From: Rhodospirillaceae bacterium
Lineage (GTDB): Bacteria; Pseudomonadota; Alphaproteobacteria; Rhodospirillales; Rhodospirillaceae
Direction: 5' to 3'
Assembly: GCA_947476695.1 (NCBI GenBank)
Contig: CANJRD010000009.1
Coordinates: 1 to 64,000 of the forward strand
DNA length: 64,000 bases
Below are positions 43,681-52,199 of this stretch, in pieces; the first letter of the stretch is position 1, and each line of letters opens with the position of its first letter. A model generated the notes under the pieces. It saw nothing but the letters and a program-made list of their open reading frames with translations, did no database searches and was not told the DNA's origin. The position numbers and the translations under genes are program-made.

Positions 43681-44877
43681 ATGCGCACCCTGATCGTCGA
43701 CGATAACCCGCTGATGCGCGAAACGCTGCGCGCCATCCTCGAAAGCCTCGGCGCGCATGTCACCGAGGCCGCGGACGGCAACCTGGCGCTCGCCCGGCTG
43801 GACGACGCGGCATTGCCGTTTGAATTGATCGTCTGCGATCTGCGCATGCCGAATCGCGACGGCATCCAGTTCCTGCGTGGCTTGGCCGAGCACAACGTGT
43901 GCGCCGGCGTGATCCTGATCAGCGGCCACCAGGCCGACGTCTTGAGCGCCGCCGCCAACATCGGCCGCCGCCACGCCCTCAACATCATCGGCCACCTCAA
44001 GAAACCCTTCAGCCGCGCCGACCTGCGCGACATGTTGACCGGCTTCGCCGCGCGTGACCGACGCCCCGTCGCGGCGCAGATCGACACACCGGTGGACGAG
44101 GCCGACATCCGCCGCGGTTTCGAAGCCGGCGAGATCTCGGTCGTGTTCCAGCCCAAGATCGATTGTACCAGCCTTGAAGTCGTCGGCGCCGAAGCGTTGA
44201 TCCGCTGGAATCACGCTCGGCTCGGCCCGATCCCACCGGCGATCTTCGTCACGGTGGCCGCGTCCTCGGCGCTGATCGATACACTCACTGAATTCGTTCT
44301 CAATGAATCGCTGTCCCTGGCCGCGAAATTCGGATTGGGCGCGCCGCCGGTACCGATTGCCGTCAACCTTTCGACGCACTCGATGAGCCGTCTGGATTTC
44401 GCCGACCGCCTCTTCGCCACCGTCAACAGCCGCGGCGCGACGCCGTCGGCGATCACCTTCGAGGTGACCGAGAGTCGTCTGGCCGACAACTTGGCGAGCC
44501 TGATCGAGACTTGCGCGCGGCTGCGCCTGATGGGCTTTAAACTCGCGATCGACGATTTCGGCACCGGCTTCTCGACGCTCGAACAGTTGCAGCTCTTGCC
44601 CGTCAGCGAACTGAAGATCGACCGCGCCTTCGTCGGCGGCGCGAACGCGGACACGCGGGCGCGCTCTATCCTCGAAGCCAGCCTGCTGCTCGGCGCGAAG
44701 CTGGGTCTGGCCTGCGTTTGCGAAGGAATCGAGACGCGGGCCGAATGGGATTTGATCCGCAGCCTCGGCCACCATATCGGCCAGGGCTATTTCATCGCGC
44801 GGCCGATGCCGGGCCAGGATCTGGTCGCCTGGATGAATACCTGGCGGACGCGAACCGCAGGCGGCACGGTCGCTTAA
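43681..44877 (+). CDS. Response regulator with EAL c-di-GMP phosphodiesterase domain
   Basis: The 398-residue protein has a receiver domain (1-about 120, Asp7-Asp8, phosphoacceptor Asp53 in VCDLRMPNRDG, Lys near HLKKPF) fused to an EAL domain. EAL catalytic residues are present: Glu171 in EALIRW, Asn in AVNLSTHSM, Glu in FEVTES, the Asp pair in AIDDFGTGFSTLEQL, Lys in ELKIDRAFV, Glu in CEGIET and Gln in GQGYFIARPM. It should hydrolyse c-di-GMP when activated. The cognate kinase is not nearby. Confidence 0.93.
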   Translation: MRTLIVDDNPLMRETLRAILESLGAHVTEAADGNLALARLDDAALPFELIVCDLRMPNRDGIQFLRGLAEHNVCAGVILISGHQADVLSAAANIGRRHALNIIGHLKKPFSRADLRDMLTGFAARDRRPVAAQIDTPVDEADIRRGFEAGEISVVFQPKIDCTSLEVVGAEALIRWNHARLGPIPPAIFVTVAASSALIDTLTEFVLNESLSLAAKFGLGAPPVPIAVNLSTHSMSRLDFADRLFATVNSRGATPSAITFEVTESRLADNLASLIETCARLRLMGFKLAIDDFGTGFSTLEQLQLLPVSELKIDRAFVGGANADTRARSILEASLLLGAKLGLACVCEGIETRAEWDLIRSLGHHIGQGYFIARPMPGQDLVAWMNTWRTRTAGGTVA

Positions 44878-44883
44878 CGCGAC

Positions 44884-45231
44884 CTACTTCTCAGCACCGC
44901 CGTGCATGTCGCGCCAATTCTGCTGCTCGTCGCGCGTGAACGCGTCGATGATGGCGCGATAGACGGCTTCGATCGTGTCCGGGTTGGCGCCGTGGCCTTT
45001 GGTCATCTCGCGCACGCGATTGACGATCTCTTCCACGCGCGCCGGGACCACGACACCCGCCACCGACGGCTTGAAGTTCGCTGCTTGGTTCACGAAGTAC
45101 AAGCGCTCGCACAGCAGCTTGGTGATGACGTTATCGAGCCGATCGATGTTCGCGCGCACTTCAGCGAGACTGCCGCACTTGATGCGCCAGTCCGCCTCCT
45201 TCGCCGCGTCGCGGCCGGTATCTGCACCCAT
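44884..45231 (-). CDS. aroQ: Chorismate mutase, AroQ type
   Basis: The 115-residue all-helical enzyme converts chorismate to prephenate. Active-site Arg/Lys residues sit in AEVRANIDRLDNVITKLLCERL (about 23-44), VVPARVEEIVNRVRE and IEAVYRAIIDAFTRDEQ. The spacing fits the short AroQ/PchB-like class seen in Alphaproteobacteria. I chose the ATG at 45231. The frame is open upstream through the gshA gene but only as a shadow. It follows gshA by about 40 bp on the same strand. Confidence 0.87.
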   Translation of the reverse strand: MGADTGRDAAKEADWRIKCGSLAEVRANIDRLDNVITKLLCERLYFVNQAANFKPSVAGVVVPARVEEIVNRVREMTKGHGANPDTIEAVYRAIIDAFTRDEQQNWRDMHGGAEK

Positions 45232-45272
45232 CTGACGGTCCCCTTCCCCGCCCGCTCGCGCGCGGGGGCTGA

Positions 45273-46637
45273 TCAATAACTGTAGGCGCCGTAGGCCTTC
45301 GTGACGTCGCCGCCCCAGGCGTTGGCGTACTCGCCGAGCATTTTGTCCGCAGGCGTTATCCCAGAGGTGGCAATTTCCTGCAAGGGCACGAGGAAGCCGG
45401 TCTCGTCGTTGCCGGCGCCGTCGAATTGCTTGCGGCGGCGCAGACCCGCGCGCGAGATTTCCAGCAATTGCAGGGCGATGTCGCGCAGCGAACGGCCGCG
45501 GATCGTGGCCTTCAGCGCCTGGCGCGGCACGTCGCGCCACAGCTGTTCGCGCTCGGTGGCGGTCCAATCCTTGACGATATCCCAGGCCGCCTCGAGGGAG
45601 TCGCTGTCGTACAGCAACCCGACCCAGAACGCCGGCAATGCGCAGAGACGTCCCCAGGGACCGGAGTCCGAACCGCGCAATTCGATGTAGCTTTTCACCC
45701 GCACTTCGGGGAACGCGGTCGACATGTGGTCGATCCAGTCGGCCACCGTCGGCAGCTCGCCCGGCAGCGCCGCGAGCTTGCCTTGGAGGAAATCGCGGAA
45801 CGATTGTCCGGAGGCATCGATGTAGCCGTCGCGGTAGACGAAATACATCGGCACATCGAGCGCATAGTCGACATAGCGCTCGAAGCTCATGCCGTCTTCG
45901 AAGGCGAACGGCAGCATGCCGGTGCGGGCATTGTCGGTGTTGTGCCAGACGTTGGCGCGGCAGCTGAGGAAGCCGCTCGGCTTGCCTTCGGTGAACGGCG
46001 AGTTCGCCCACAACGCGGTGCCGACGGGCTGTAGCGCCAGCGATACGCGCAGCTTCTTCACCATGTCGGCTTCGGAGGCGTAGTCGAGATTCACTTGAAC
46101 CGTGCAGGTGCGCAGCATCATGTCGAGCCCCATCGTGCCGACCTTCGGCATATAGGAGCGCATGATCTTGTACCGGCCCTTGGGCATCCAATGGATGTCT
46201 TCGCGCTTCCAGGTCGGCGTGAAGCCGAGCCCCAGCATGCCGATGCCGAGTTCGTCGCCCACCGTCTTCACCTGCGCGAGATGCTCGGTGACTTCGGAAC
46301 ATGTGTGATGAACGTTCTCAACCGCGGCGCCGGACAGTTCGACCTGGCCGCCCGGTTCGAGCGAGATCGAGCCCTTGCCCTTCTGCGACAGCGCGATGAG
46401 CGTCTCGCCTTCGAACACGCCCTCCCAGCCGAAGCGCATCATGCCGGTGAGGAATGCCTTGATACCGTTGGGGCCCTCATACGGCAGGGCACTGAGGTCG
46501 CGCCGGTTATAGGCGAACTTCTCGTGCTCGGTGCCGATGCGCCATTCGTCCTTCGGCTTCGCGCCATCCGCGACAACCGCGATGAGCTGGTCCTTGGACG
46601 TGATGGGGTCGGCTTTGCTTGAACGGAACGACGTCAT
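45273..46637 (-). CDS. gshA: Glutamate-cysteine ligase, plant/alphaproteobacterial type
   Basis: The 454-residue GCS2-family enzyme joins glutamate and cysteine, the first step of glutathione synthesis. Recognisable stretches are RIGTEHEKFAYN (about 37-48), ISLEPGGQVELSGAAVENVH (ATP/glutamate site), WMPKGRYKIMRSYMP, VQVNLDY and YIELRGSDSGPWGRLCALPAFW. The length is usual for this type. rsmE and ubiA lie just upstream, an order often seen in Rhodospirillales-like genomes. Confidence 0.95.
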   Translation of the reverse strand: MTSFRSSKADPITSKDQLIAVVADGAKPKDEWRIGTEHEKFAYNRRDLSALPYEGPNGIKAFLTGMMRFGWEGVFEGETLIALSQKGKGSISLEPGGQVELSGAAVENVHHTCSEVTEHLAQVKTVGDELGIGMLGLGFTPTWKREDIHWMPKGRYKIMRSYMPKVGTMGLDMMLRTCTVQVNLDYASEADMVKKLRVSLALQPVGTALWANSPFTEGKPSGFLSCRANVWHNTDNARTGMLPFAFEDGMSFERYVDYALDVPMYFVYRDGYIDASGQSFRDFLQGKLAALPGELPTVADWIDHMSTAFPEVRVKSYIELRGSDSGPWGRLCALPAFWVGLLYDSDSLEAAWDIVKDWTATEREQLWRDVPRQALKATIRGRSLRDIALQLLEISRAGLRRRKQFDGAGNDETGFLVPLQEIATSGITPADKMLGEYANAWGGDVTKAYGAYSY

Positions 46638-46765
46638 AACGGTAAGCCGAGACCCCTAAGCGCACCCCTCCGCGCGGCCGAACGGAGCATGAACGAACAC
46701 ACGCGCTCCGATTACTTAGGTCGATACCGCTGGCCGCGCCAGTGCCGATTTTAAGGAGTGTCCGT

Positions 46766-46790
46766 CAGGGGGATAGCGATCAACCCCCTG
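46766..46790 (-). terminator. Hairpin at the 3' end of rsmE
   Basis: CAGGGGG (46766-46772) and CCCCCTG (46784-46790) surround an 11-nt loop. They overlap the last codons of rsmE. The T-run that follows on the minus strand is poor, so it is a weak or factor-assisted terminator. Confidence 0.4.
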
Positions 46791-47556
46791 TTTGAGGTCC
46801 CCGCCAGTCGCCGGAAAGCGCCTGCCAGCAGGCCAAAGCCGCGATTGCCGCCGTCTCGGCGCGCAGAATACGCGGCCCCAGCGACAACGGAACGGCGCGC
46901 GGCAACGCACGGACCGCAAAAGCTTCATCTGCCGTGAAGCCACCCTCCGGGCCGACAAGGATCAGGGCCGGCGTCGCCGCCGCGCGCCAGACCGTCGCCG
47001 GGCCGGCGGCTACACCTCGACGCGCGGCATCCTCATCGAGGAAATACGTCGTGGTGTTTACGTCCGCCTGAAGCGCGCTGATAAAAGCCGACCATTTCAG
47101 CGGCGCGGCGATCAGGGGCACGGTCAGGCGCTCGCACTGTTCCGCGGCTTCGACGGCGATGGCCTGCAGGCGCGCCTCGTTGACCTTCTGCGCGATGCTG
47201 CGCGCGGTGATGACGGGTTGCAGCGTGACCGCGCCAAGCTCGGTCGCTTTTTCGATGATCATCTCCAGGCGATGACTCTTCAACGGCGCGAACGCCAGTG
47301 TCAGCGCGGGCTCCGCCGCTTGCGTTCGCGTCTGCGTCGTCACGGTGAAGCTAGCGTTCTTCTTGCCTTGGAAATTGAGCGTCGCGATCCACTCGCCGTC
47401 ACGGCCGTTGAACAGCCGCATCGGCGCGCCCGCCTCGCGCCGCATCACCTGACGCAGGTAATGCGCCTGGCCCTCGGCCGCGGCGATCTCGGCGCCGGCG
47501 TTCAAAGGCTCGTCAACGAACAGGCGCGGCGTGTTGATGGAAGGCTGCGAGGACAT
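46780..47556 (-). CDS. rsmE: 16S rRNA (uracil(1498)-N3)-methyltransferase
   Basis: The 258-residue SPOUT-fold enzyme methylates U1498 of 16S rRNA. It has an N-terminal PUA-like part (HYLRQVMRREAGAPMRLFNG). The knot region has KSHRLEMIIEKATELGA, ILVGPEGGFTADE and LGPRILRAETAAIAAL, the last two being the SAM-binding loops. I chose the ATG at 47556; the frame is open far upstream only as a shadow of ubiA. It lies between gshA and the divergent ubiA. Confidence 0.94.
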   Translation of the reverse strand: MSSQPSINTPRLFVDEPLNAGAEIAAAEGQAHYLRQVMRREAGAPMRLFNGRDGEWIATLNFQGKKNASFTVTTQTRTQAAEPALTLAFAPLKSHRLEMIIEKATELGAVTLQPVITARSIAQKVNEARLQAIAVEAAEQCERLTVPLIAAPLKWSAFISALQADVNTTTYFLDEDAARRGVAAGPATVWRAAATPALILVGPEGGFTADEAFAVRALPRAVPLSLGPRILRAETAAIAALACWQALSGDWRGPQTGG

Positions 47557-47601
47557 TGGACAATTGAGGAATGGCGACTGAGCCCCTAGTGTAGCCGCAC
47601 C

Positions 47602-48525
47602 ATGACCGACCGCCCACCCACCACATCGTACATCGGCCGCAGCGACATCCCGCGCGGCTGGGTCGACCGTATGCCGCACCCGATACAGCCGTACCTGCGG
47701 CTGATGCGGCTCGACCGGCCGATCGGCACGTGGCTTCTGCTGCTGCCGGGCTGGTGGAGTTTGGCGCTCGCGCACTTCGGCGTGCCCGACTTCACGTCGG
47801 TCGGCCTTTTCCTCGTCGGCGCGGTGGTGATGCGCGGTGCCGGCTGCACCTACAACGATATCGTCGATCGCGACATCGACGCGCAAGTCGCGCGCACTGC
47901 CGTTCGTCCGCTGCCCAGCGGCCAGGTCACTGTCCGCGCCGCCTGGATCTTCCTCGCGCTGCAACTCGCCATCGGGCTCGCCGTCCTTCTTCAGTTCAAT
48001 CTCGTCGCCATCGAAGTCGGCGCGGCGTCGCTGCTGCTGGTCGCCGCATACCCCTTTATGAAGCGCATCACGTTCTGGCCGCAGGCCTGGCTGGGACTGA
48101 CGTTCAATTGGGGCGTGCTGGTCGGATGGGCCGCCGCGACGGCGCACGTTTTCCAGAAGGAAGCGCTGTTGCTCTATGCCGGCGGCTTCTTCTGGACGCT
48201 GGGCTACGACACCATCTACGCGCATCAGGACCGCGAGGACGACGCGCTGGTGGGCGTGAAATCCAGCGCGCGTGCCTTGGGACGCGCCACCAAGCCGGTC
48301 GTGGGACTGTTCTACGCGATTGCGCTGGCCTGCTTCGTCGTCGCCATTGCCTATCCGTCCGCGAGCATTCCGACGCTGGCGCTGTTGGCGCTGGCGGCGG
48401 CGCAGTTCACCTGGCAGGTAGTCACGCTCGACATCGACAATCCGATGAACTGCCTGGTGCGCTTCCGCTCGAACCGCAACGTCGGCCTGCTGATCCTGGC
48501 TGCGATCATCCTGGTGCGGTACTAG
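47602..48525 (+). CDS. ubiA: 4-hydroxybenzoate polyprenyltransferase
   Basis: The 307-residue membrane prenyltransferase attaches the isoprenoid tail to 4-hydroxybenzoate in ubiquinone synthesis. Two Asp-rich motifs for Mg-diphosphate are visible: NDIVDRDIDAQVARTAVRPL (about 93-112) and YDTIYAHQDREDDALVGVKS (about 203-222). There are about eight hydrophobic segments. The start is ATG 47602, 45 bp from the divergent rsmE. A UbiD-family decarboxylase for a later step is at 52200. Confidence 0.95.
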   Translation: MTDRPPTTSYIGRSDIPRGWVDRMPHPIQPYLRLMRLDRPIGTWLLLLPGWWSLALAHFGVPDFTSVGLFLVGAVVMRGAGCTYNDIVDRDIDAQVARTAVRPLPSGQVTVRAAWIFLALQLAIGLAVLLQFNLVAIEVGAASLLLVAAYPFMKRITFWPQAWLGLTFNWGVLVGWAAATAHVFQKEALLLYAGGFFWTLGYDTIYAHQDREDDALVGVKSSARALGRATKPVVGLFYAIALACFVVAIAYPSASIPTLALLALAAAQFTWQVVTLDIDNPMNCLVRFRSNRNVGLLILAAIILVRY

Positions 48526-48579
48526 GCGCGATTCGCCAGAGCCCGCACCTGTTCTGGCAGGGAAAGAACAGGCGAAATA

Positions 48580-48598
48580 CGCACCCACGACGGGTGCG
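48580..48598. terminator. Short hairpin after ubiA
   Basis: CGCACCC (48580-48586) pairs with GGGTGCG (48592-48598) around a 5-nt loop. It lies in the convergent gap between ubiA and the frameshifted PEP-mutase-like gene. No T-run follows. Confidence 0.35.
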
Positions 48599-48690
48599 CA
48601 GGGTGCCTTGCGTTGGCCGGCGGTGACAGTCATGGCCCCGCGACGTTACGCGCGACCGCGGGGGTCACGGTAGTTTCATCCACGACCAGT

Positions 48691-49529
48691 TCAGCGTGGG
48701 CGCTCGGCGTCCGACATAAGCGCGTTCAAGTCCGCGCCATTGGCGGCGCGGGCGAAGTTTTCGAACGTCCCTTGGGCAGCGATCTCTTTCGCGGCGGCCA
48801 TGAACCCGCCCCACGCGGTGCGCGCCAACGCGCCACCGACACTGATCCGCCGCACGCCGAGGGCCGCAAGACCGGCGACTGTAAATCCCGGCTTTGCGAC
48901 CAGCACGTTCACGGGCTTCGGCGCGACGGCGCGGATCACGCCGCGACTTGATCTTCTGTCGTCAGGCCGGGCGCGTAGAGACAATCGGCACCGGCTTCCG
49001 CAAATGCGGAAAGGCGGCGCAGCACATCGTCGAGGTCGGGACTGCCGGCGATGAATCCCTCGGCACGTCCGATCAAGAGCACGCCGCCACCGTCCGCATC
49101 AATCGCTTGGCGGGCCGCGCGCATGCGGGCCACGCTGTCGTCGAAGCTGCGCACTGTGCGTACCGGCCCGGTCTGACTGTCCTCGATCGAAAGGCCCGCA
49201 ATTCCCGTCTGGCAGGCGCGACGCACGTTTGCGATCAATCCTTCGATGTCGTCGGCGTGCCCGTCTTCGAAATCCGCGTTCACCGGCAGATCGACCGCCT
49301 GGACCATGGTTGAGAGGTGAGAGAGAACGCCGTTCACATCAAGGTGTTCGTCGGCGCGCCCCGCACTCCATGCCGCGCCGGAGCTCGTCGTTGCGATAGC
49401 CTTGAAGCCGAGATGCGCGAGATACCGCGCGCTCCCCACGTCCCAGGGATTGGGAATTACGAAACAACCAGCGCTATGCAATTCTCTGAAGGCGTGGCGC
49501 TTGACCTCCGTCGATCTTGCGGTCGTCAT
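48691..49529 (-). pseudogene. Isocitrate lyase/PEP mutase family gene with a frameshift
   Basis: Two overlapping frames reconstruct one protein of about 279 residues. The first, from ATG 49529, has FVIPNPWDVGSARYLAHLGF, ATTSSGAAWSAGRAD, VNADFEDGHADD (metal-binding Asp and Glu) and GLSIEDSQTG; it stops at 48936. The second continues with VIRAVAPKPVNVLVAKPGF and AGLAALGVRRISVGGALAR. Loss of one base near 48940 explains the break. Family members cleave or rearrange C-C or C-P bonds in carboxylates. Without correction the last quarter of the barrel is missing. Confidence 0.75.
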
Positions 49530-49653
49530 TTCGAATACCTCACCCCCCGGGTTGCACGCCTTTACGTTTGCCCACCTACGAGGATTTTTGTTCTGCAAGA
49601 AAAGGTGGGCAGGTTTGCAAGATTGGTGTGGGAAGGACGTCCGAAGTCGCGAC

Positions 49654-50073
49654 TCAGAACACGACCAACGCGGCACGGACGACCAGCGCCAGCAGCACCA
49701 GCGATCCCAAGTTGAACAGCACGAAGCGCACTTCGACGATGTTGAACAGCGCATGCCACAAGCTGTGCACGACGCGGATGCCGACGTAGGCCCAGGCCAG
49801 TCCCAGGTTCACGCCGTCGCCCGCGCCCAACAGCGCGAGCACGATGGCCACCGCGTAGAACATCGGCGGCTGCTGCATCAGATTGTTGTAGTTGTCCGCC
49901 TTCCAGCGGACCTGGGGCGGGAACTTGCCGAGGAAAACCTCACCCGGCTGCGTGTTGTCGTAGACCAGCTTCAGCCGGAACATCGCCGGAATGCGCGTGG
50001 CGTAAAGCCACGCCCACATCACGAACGTCCACAGCAGCAACGCAACGACAGGCGCGAAGATCGGGGACGTCAT
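49654..50073 (-). CDS. MAPEG family membrane protein
   Basis: The 139-residue protein has four hydrophobic segments. The MAPEG pattern KADNYNNLMQQPPMFYAVAIVLALL (about 58-82) carries the conserved N-x2-Q/E-x3-P motif after TM1, and WAYVGIRVVHSLWHALFNIVEVRF follows. It differs clearly from the MAPEG protein at 41865. Its start is 8 bp after the stop of the HD-GYP gene on the same strand. Confidence 0.85.
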   Translation of the reverse strand: MTSPIFAPVVALLLWTFVMWAWLYATRIPAMFRLKLVYDNTQPGEVFLGKFPPQVRWKADNYNNLMQQPPMFYAVAIVLALLGAGDGVNLGLAWAYVGIRVVHSLWHALFNIVEVRFVLFNLGSLVLLALVVRAALVVF

Positions 50074-50081
50074 GCGTCCAC

Positions 50082-51875
50082 TTATTCAGCCGCCTGCTTC
50101 GGCTGCGGCGGCGCAGACGGCGGTGGCGGCGGCGCGGGCTGGGCCAGGTACGGCGTGATATCGACCTTGTCGATCTGATCGGGGCGCAGGAACTGCTCGG
50201 CGTATTCCATGTACGCGCCGGATTTCAGGAACAGCTCGAACAGGTCCGGATCGACGTGGCCGTCCTTCTTCATGAACCACAGGATCTTGAGCGATTCCGA
50301 CAGCGTCTTCGCCTTCTTGTAAGGACGGTCGGCGGCGGTGAGCGCCTCGAAAATATCGGCGATCGCCATCATGCGCGCCGGCCACGACATTTCGTCGCGC
50401 TTCAGGCCCTTCGGGTAGCCCTTGCCGTCCATCTTCTCGTGGTGACCGCCGGCATACTCCGGCACGCGCTTCAGATGCTTGGGGAACGGCATCTCGTTCA
50501 GCATCTCGATGGTCAGTACGATGTGATCGTTGATCTTGCGGCGTTCGTCGTCGTTCAGCGTGCCGCGCTGGATGCACATGTTGGTGACTTCGCCGAGGTC
50601 GTATTCGGCCTCGCTGTGTTCCGGCAGATCGGCGAGCAGATTTTCCCAGCCCTCGTCGGGCGGCGGGTTCTTGTCGAGCAGCTTACCTTCCGTCCACGAC
50701 AGGCCGAGCTTGCGGTCGAAGTAGCGATAGTACTTCTGCTTCGAGAGCTCCTTGAGCCGCTCGATCTTATCGTTGGACATGAACTCGCCGCCGAGGTTCT
50801 GCTCGGCGACAAACTTCCACTGCGCATCCAGATCGGCGCAGCGTTGCTTGAACTTGTGACGCTCGACGCGCGCGCTCTTGCCCTTGGCGATCGCCTTCAG
50901 CATGGCGATCTCGGCGTCGCGGCGCAGGACCTCGAAGCGCATCCGCACTTCGTGGATACGGTCGTAAATCGTCTGCAGCTTGGTCGCTTTGTCGACCACG
51001 TACTCCGGCGTCGTGACCTTGCCGATATCGTGCAGCCAGGCCGCGACATGCAGTTCGTACCATTCCTGCTCGTTCAGCTGGAATTCGGCGAAGATGCCTT
51101 CGGTCTGCGCCGACGCCTTTTGCGCCAGCAGCTTGGTCAATTCGGGCACGCGCTGACAGTGGCCGCCGGTGTAGGGCGACTTGGCGTCGATGGCGTGCGC
51201 CATGACCTTGATCATGCTGTCCATCAGCGCCTTTTGGGCGTCGACGAGCAGCTGGTTGTCGATGGCGACCGCGGCCTGCGAGGCCAGCGCTTCGATCATG
51301 CGCTGAATTTCGGTGGAGAACGGGATGACGTTGCCGTCCTCGTCCTGCGCGTTGATCAGCTGCAGCACGCCGGTGATGTCATCGGAATAGTTCTTGAGCG
51401 GAATGCAGAGGAACGACTTGGAGCGATAGCCCGTGCCCTGGTCGAACTTCTTGGTGCCGGAGAAGTCGTAGCCCTCGGCCGTGTAGGCGTCCTCGATATT
51501 AATGGCCTGCTTGCTGAGCGCCGCCGCGGCGGAGACGTTCTTGTAATTCGGCTCGCGCGTTTCGGCGTTGTACATCCGCACCGGCGGGAACGGGATCTTC
51601 ACGCCCGTCGTGCCGCCCATGGCGATATTGAGCGAACCTGTGCGCATGATTTCGAAGCTGAGCGCACCTTCTTCGAGATGCAGATACAGCGTGCCGCCGT
51701 CGGCGCGCGTCAGCGCCATGGCTTCCAGCAGGATGAGTTCGGTCAGGCGAGCGCGGTCATGTTCCGCCGACAACGCCAAGCCGATATCGATCAGGCGCTC
51801 TAAACCCGGCTGGCCGCGACTTCCGTCGACGATCCGCGCCCGGGCCGGTTCAGCTGCTGCGACTGCCCCACTCAT
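50082..51875 (-). CDS. GAF and HD-GYP domain protein, c-di-GMP phosphodiesterase candidate
   Basis: The 597-residue protein has a GAF sensor (about 25-205: GGTLYLHLEEGALSFEIM, YRSKSFLCIPLKNYSDDI, GVLQLINAQD) and a C-terminal HD-GYP domain. Catalytic motifs are AWLHDIGKVTTPEYV and HHEKMDGKGYPKGL, followed by RMMAIADIFEALTAADRPYKK. An insertion of about 110 residues, rich in Lys/Arg, splits the HD-GYP core between the two motifs. A Pro-rich tail ends the protein. Together with the EAL protein it lowers c-di-GMP. Confidence 0.9.
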   Translation of the reverse strand: MSGAVAAAEPARARIVDGSRGQPGLERLIDIGLALSAEHDRARLTELILLEAMALTRADGGTLYLHLEEGALSFEIMRTGSLNIAMGGTTGVKIPFPPVRMYNAETREPNYKNVSAAAALSKQAINIEDAYTAEGYDFSGTKKFDQGTGYRSKSFLCIPLKNYSDDITGVLQLINAQDEDGNVIPFSTEIQRMIEALASQAAVAIDNQLLVDAQKALMDSMIKVMAHAIDAKSPYTGGHCQRVPELTKLLAQKASAQTEGIFAEFQLNEQEWYELHVAAWLHDIGKVTTPEYVVDKATKLQTIYDRIHEVRMRFEVLRRDAEIAMLKAIAKGKSARVERHKFKQRCADLDAQWKFVAEQNLGGEFMSNDKIERLKELSKQKYYRYFDRKLGLSWTEGKLLDKNPPPDEGWENLLADLPEHSEAEYDLGEVTNMCIQRGTLNDDERRKINDHIVLTIEMLNEMPFPKHLKRVPEYAGGHHEKMDGKGYPKGLKRDEMSWPARMMAIADIFEALTAADRPYKKAKTLSESLKILWFMKKDGHVDPDLFELFLKSGAYMEYAEQFLRPDQIDKVDITPYLAQPAPPPPPSAPPQPKQAAE

Positions 51876-52199
51876 TCACCTGCTCCATTCAGAGCTGCGG
51901 AACGGACTTTTCCCCATCCCATCCACCGTCATTTTTCGATGACGATTCTTGCGCCTCATCAGCCCCTTAGGCGAAATTGGCGAAAGCTTCCCGCGAGCAG
52001 AATCGACTATATGTGCTGATCCGGAACACGACAAGGGAGGCACCCATTTTTCTCTTATTGGACGCAAATCAGGGCTTGCATTGCCCGGCGGGACATTCGC
52101 TTGACCACTCTCCCGTCCTGTCGCTAAGTGACGAGCCTGTCGCGCAAAAATAGCGCCGATTGGCCGGTTTGGCCGTTAAACCCAGGATTCTGATCCGCC
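51876..52199. promoter_or_regulatory. Divergent intergenic region between the HD-GYP gene and ubiD
   Basis: About 320 bp hold both promoters. I see no terminators, long repeats or recognisable operator in it. It contains AT-richer stretches at about 51925-51960 and 52040-52070, but no convincing -35/-10 pair. Confidence 0.3.

Noticed and set aside
46780-48633. 617-residue version of rsmE
   Set aside because: The extra N-terminal 359 residues are the antisense of ubiA. The rsmE family begins at the ATG at 47556.
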